This document shows positions 62,622 through 64,000 of a stretch of 64,000 bases of DNA, in pieces. The translations under genes were made by a program, and so were the position numbers. The DNA is from Flavihumibacter sp. UBA7668 (lineage in GTDB: Bacteria; Bacteroidota; Bacteroidia; Chitinophagales; Chitinophagaceae). The first letter of the stretch is position 1. Every line of letters starts with the position of its first letter. The DNA lies in NCBI RefSeq assembly GCF_002483205.1, contig NZ_DLHM01000003.1, positions 434,001 to 498,000 of the forward strand, in the 5' to 3' direction. Under the pieces are notes generated by a model. The model was not told where the DNA came from. It saw only the letters and a program-made list of their open reading frames with translations, and did not search any database.

Positions 62622-64000
62622 TTACCTTACAAACTGCAAGAGGTCGATCGGTGAATACGATTTGCTTTGAAGGTCCCTGACCTTTTCCTGCAGGCTTACC
62701 TGTGCTTTTTCATTCAGTGAGGCCGACCTCGCCCAGCCAGCGATCTGCGCCACATCATTCGTGAAAATTATTTTTTGGTTGTAATATCGGAATACCTGCT
62801 TTTTTGCCGAGCGATTGCCCAGCACATCCACCGTTTCGGCCTCTGCGCTGAGCTCATATAAATTATCATCGCTGGGGAAATTATATTCCAACAGGTCATT
62901 TTTCCATTTGTCGTTGTTCAGTCTTATCCTGCTTTGCGGTACTGTTTCGGTTGCCCCTGTAACAAGATTCTTCAAAACAAGCTTCCACTCCACTGAAAAT
63001 ATTTTATTGGTCCCGAATAATGCTGTCTTCCTGCTTTCGTTGGTTCCGTAGGCTACACTGTTAAGTTCCCGGGTAAGCGCACTTTGTTCGGCAAGGACTG
63101 CTTCATCTTTTTCGAACACAGCATATAAAGGATAAGCCTGCACTTTTATGGTTTTTATTTTCCGCACATTAGCAGGCGCAGCGCTAAGCAGCGGCCGGTA
63201 TAGTTCTTTCGCCAGAGGCTGTAAAAAATCTTTCCACACGGCCCAACTGCCTTCTCGTGCAACCTGTTCACTCAGGAGCTTAGCCCGGATACCCACCGTA
63301 AGCGGTGGCTGTTCAAATGTAAAAGGTTCATCTATCTCTCCTAATTTCACCTGCACTTTACCGCCGGCTGCGGAAACCGGCACACTACTTACTCTGGCTA
63401 TTTTTTTACCCGGACCATTTTCCTGCAGGCTGCTAATTGCCGAAAAGTTTAATGCATTTCCGGTACGGGCTTCTTTCACCGCACTGATATTGGGTGCATT
63501 CTGTGAGCGGTAACGCACCGGATTAATACCGGGATAATATACCAGGTCCATATCGTACTGCCACAAACTGCGGCCATCGGTCTGTACCCGCTTTAGCGAA
63601 CCTTTTTGCCATTCGGGCAGTACATAAGGCTCCATTTTTACCTGGCTCACCATGGGCATCTCTAGTTCGGATACCGTTGGAAAGCGGGAAGCTTTTCCCA
63701 ATGCCAGCGGAGTGACTAACCCATTGGCCACGGTTTTTGCAAATACAACTTCTGCCTTGTTGTTATACGTGATATTTCTACCGGGCGTAATCCGCCGCCC
63801 TTCGTGATAGAATTTCCACACATTGGTACCGGGCTGTACATACACCACATCGGTGTACCGGCTCCTCGTATGATCGTCTATAAAAATAAAATGATTCAGG
63901 TCACTGTATTGTGCCTGGAGGTTGCAAAGAACCTGGCGGTCGCCGCGGCCATTCCAGTACACATAAAATCTGGATCCGCTTAATCGGAAAATATCGGTGA
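62622..64000 (-). CDS. Large protein of unknown function (5' end outside window)
   Basis: The frame is open from the right edge to 62622, about 459 codons; a GTG at 63962 is only an internal codon, because the frame continues with RLSGSRFYV before it. No family is recognised. Beta-rich segments include QVLCNLQAQYSDLNHFIFID, GRNITYNNKAEVVFAKT and VEWKLVLKNLVTG, and a C-terminal helix ends SPIDLLQFVR. No membrane helix or catalytic motif is evident. It is the upstream gene of the minus-strand group with OsmC and the serine hydrolase. Confidence 0.75.
   Translation of the reverse strand, partial: TDIFRLSGSRFYVYWNGRGDRQVLCNLQAQYSDLNHFIFIDDHTRSRYTDVVYVQPGTNVWKFYHEGRRITPGRNITYNNKAEVVFAKTVANGLVTPLALGKASRFPTVSELEMPMVSQVKMEPYVLPEWQKGSLKRVQTDGRSLWQYDMDLVYYPGINPVRYRSQNAPNISAVKEARTGNALNFSAISSLQENGPGKKIARVSSVPVSAAGGKVQVKLGEIDEPFTFEQPPLTVGIRAKLLSEQVAREGSWAVWKDFLQPLAKELYRPLLSAAPANVRKIKTIKVQAYPLYAVFEKDEAVLAEQSALTRELNSVAYGTNESRKTALFGTNKIFSVEWKLVLKNLVTGATETVPQSRIRLNNDKWKNDLLEYNFPSDDNLYELSAEAETVDVLGNRSAKKQVFRYYNQKIIFTNDVAQIAGWARSASLNEKAQVSLQEKVRDLQSKSYSPIDLLQFVR

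Noticed and set aside
1..64000. CRISPR arrays, tRNA or rRNA genes, insertion sequences, phage genes
   Set aside because: I looked for regularly spaced repeats, cloverleaf-like GC-rich arms, transposase motifs with terminal inverted repeats, and phage structural proteins, and saw none. A covariance-model scan would be needed to exclude small RNAs.

Overview
The window is chromosomal DNA from a Bacteroidota member, most likely of the family Chitinophagaceae (inference). The evidence is a SusC/SusD pair, a 1641-residue PKD protein ending in the gliding/type IX secretion C-terminal domain, FISUMP, DUF4197, DUF3037 and PhnB-type VOC proteins, moderate GC, almost no Shine-Dalgarno sequences, and promoter-like TTG/TAnnTTTG pairs. 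I saw no rRNA, tRNA, CRISPR array, prophage or insertion sequence.

Layout. 1-2948 holds most of a multi-PAS sensor protein that runs off the left edge. 3.1-7.2 kb is a tesA-like esterase divergent from a ybbA/ybbP-like ABC exporter, the same arrangement as in enterobacteria. 7.3-9.6 kb is proB-proA (proline synthesis). 9.6-11.7 kb holds DUF3037 plus a HipA-like kinase and a DMT exporter. 12-17.6 kb is a lytic transglycosylase facing the giant PKD protein, followed by an UPF1-type helicase (17.7-19.6 kb). 19.6-22.9 kb on the minus strand carries DUF4197, DUF92, a strongly divergent GAPDH-like protein and an AraC regulator.

23.0-40.5 kb is a polysaccharide utilisation locus on the plus strand: sugar MFS importer, cytoplasmic DUF5107-TPR protein, SusE-like lipoprotein, SusC, SusD, GH30 lipoprotein, galactokinase, GH2 enzyme and sialidase-fold protein. 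Galactokinase together with GH30 and GH2 points to a galactose-containing glycan, possibly beta-1,6-galactan or arabinogalactan side chains (inference). Enzymes at the surface and in the periplasm would release sugar, SusCD and the MFS carrier would import it, and DUF5107 and GalK would handle it in the cytoplasm.

40.5-50.8 kb is mixed: a second AraC regulator, a putative zinc protease, a beta-hydroxyacid dehydrogenase-like protein, a TlpA-like thioredoxin, a metallophosphoesterase, a serine hydrolase, a VOC protein, a GH63-type glucosidase and a chromate transporter. 51.1-55.0 kb is a small gene graveyard. It holds an internally deleted DUF4199 protein and undeclared remnants of a SusC receptor, a MacB/FtsX permease, an AraC regulator and a response regulator-cyclase, mostly shortened by internal deletion. 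55-64 kb carries a lipocalin-like lipoprotein, a PIG-L deacetylase, an intact MacB-type permease, small membrane and VOC proteins, another serine hydrolase, an OsmC protein and a large unknown protein that runs off the right edge.
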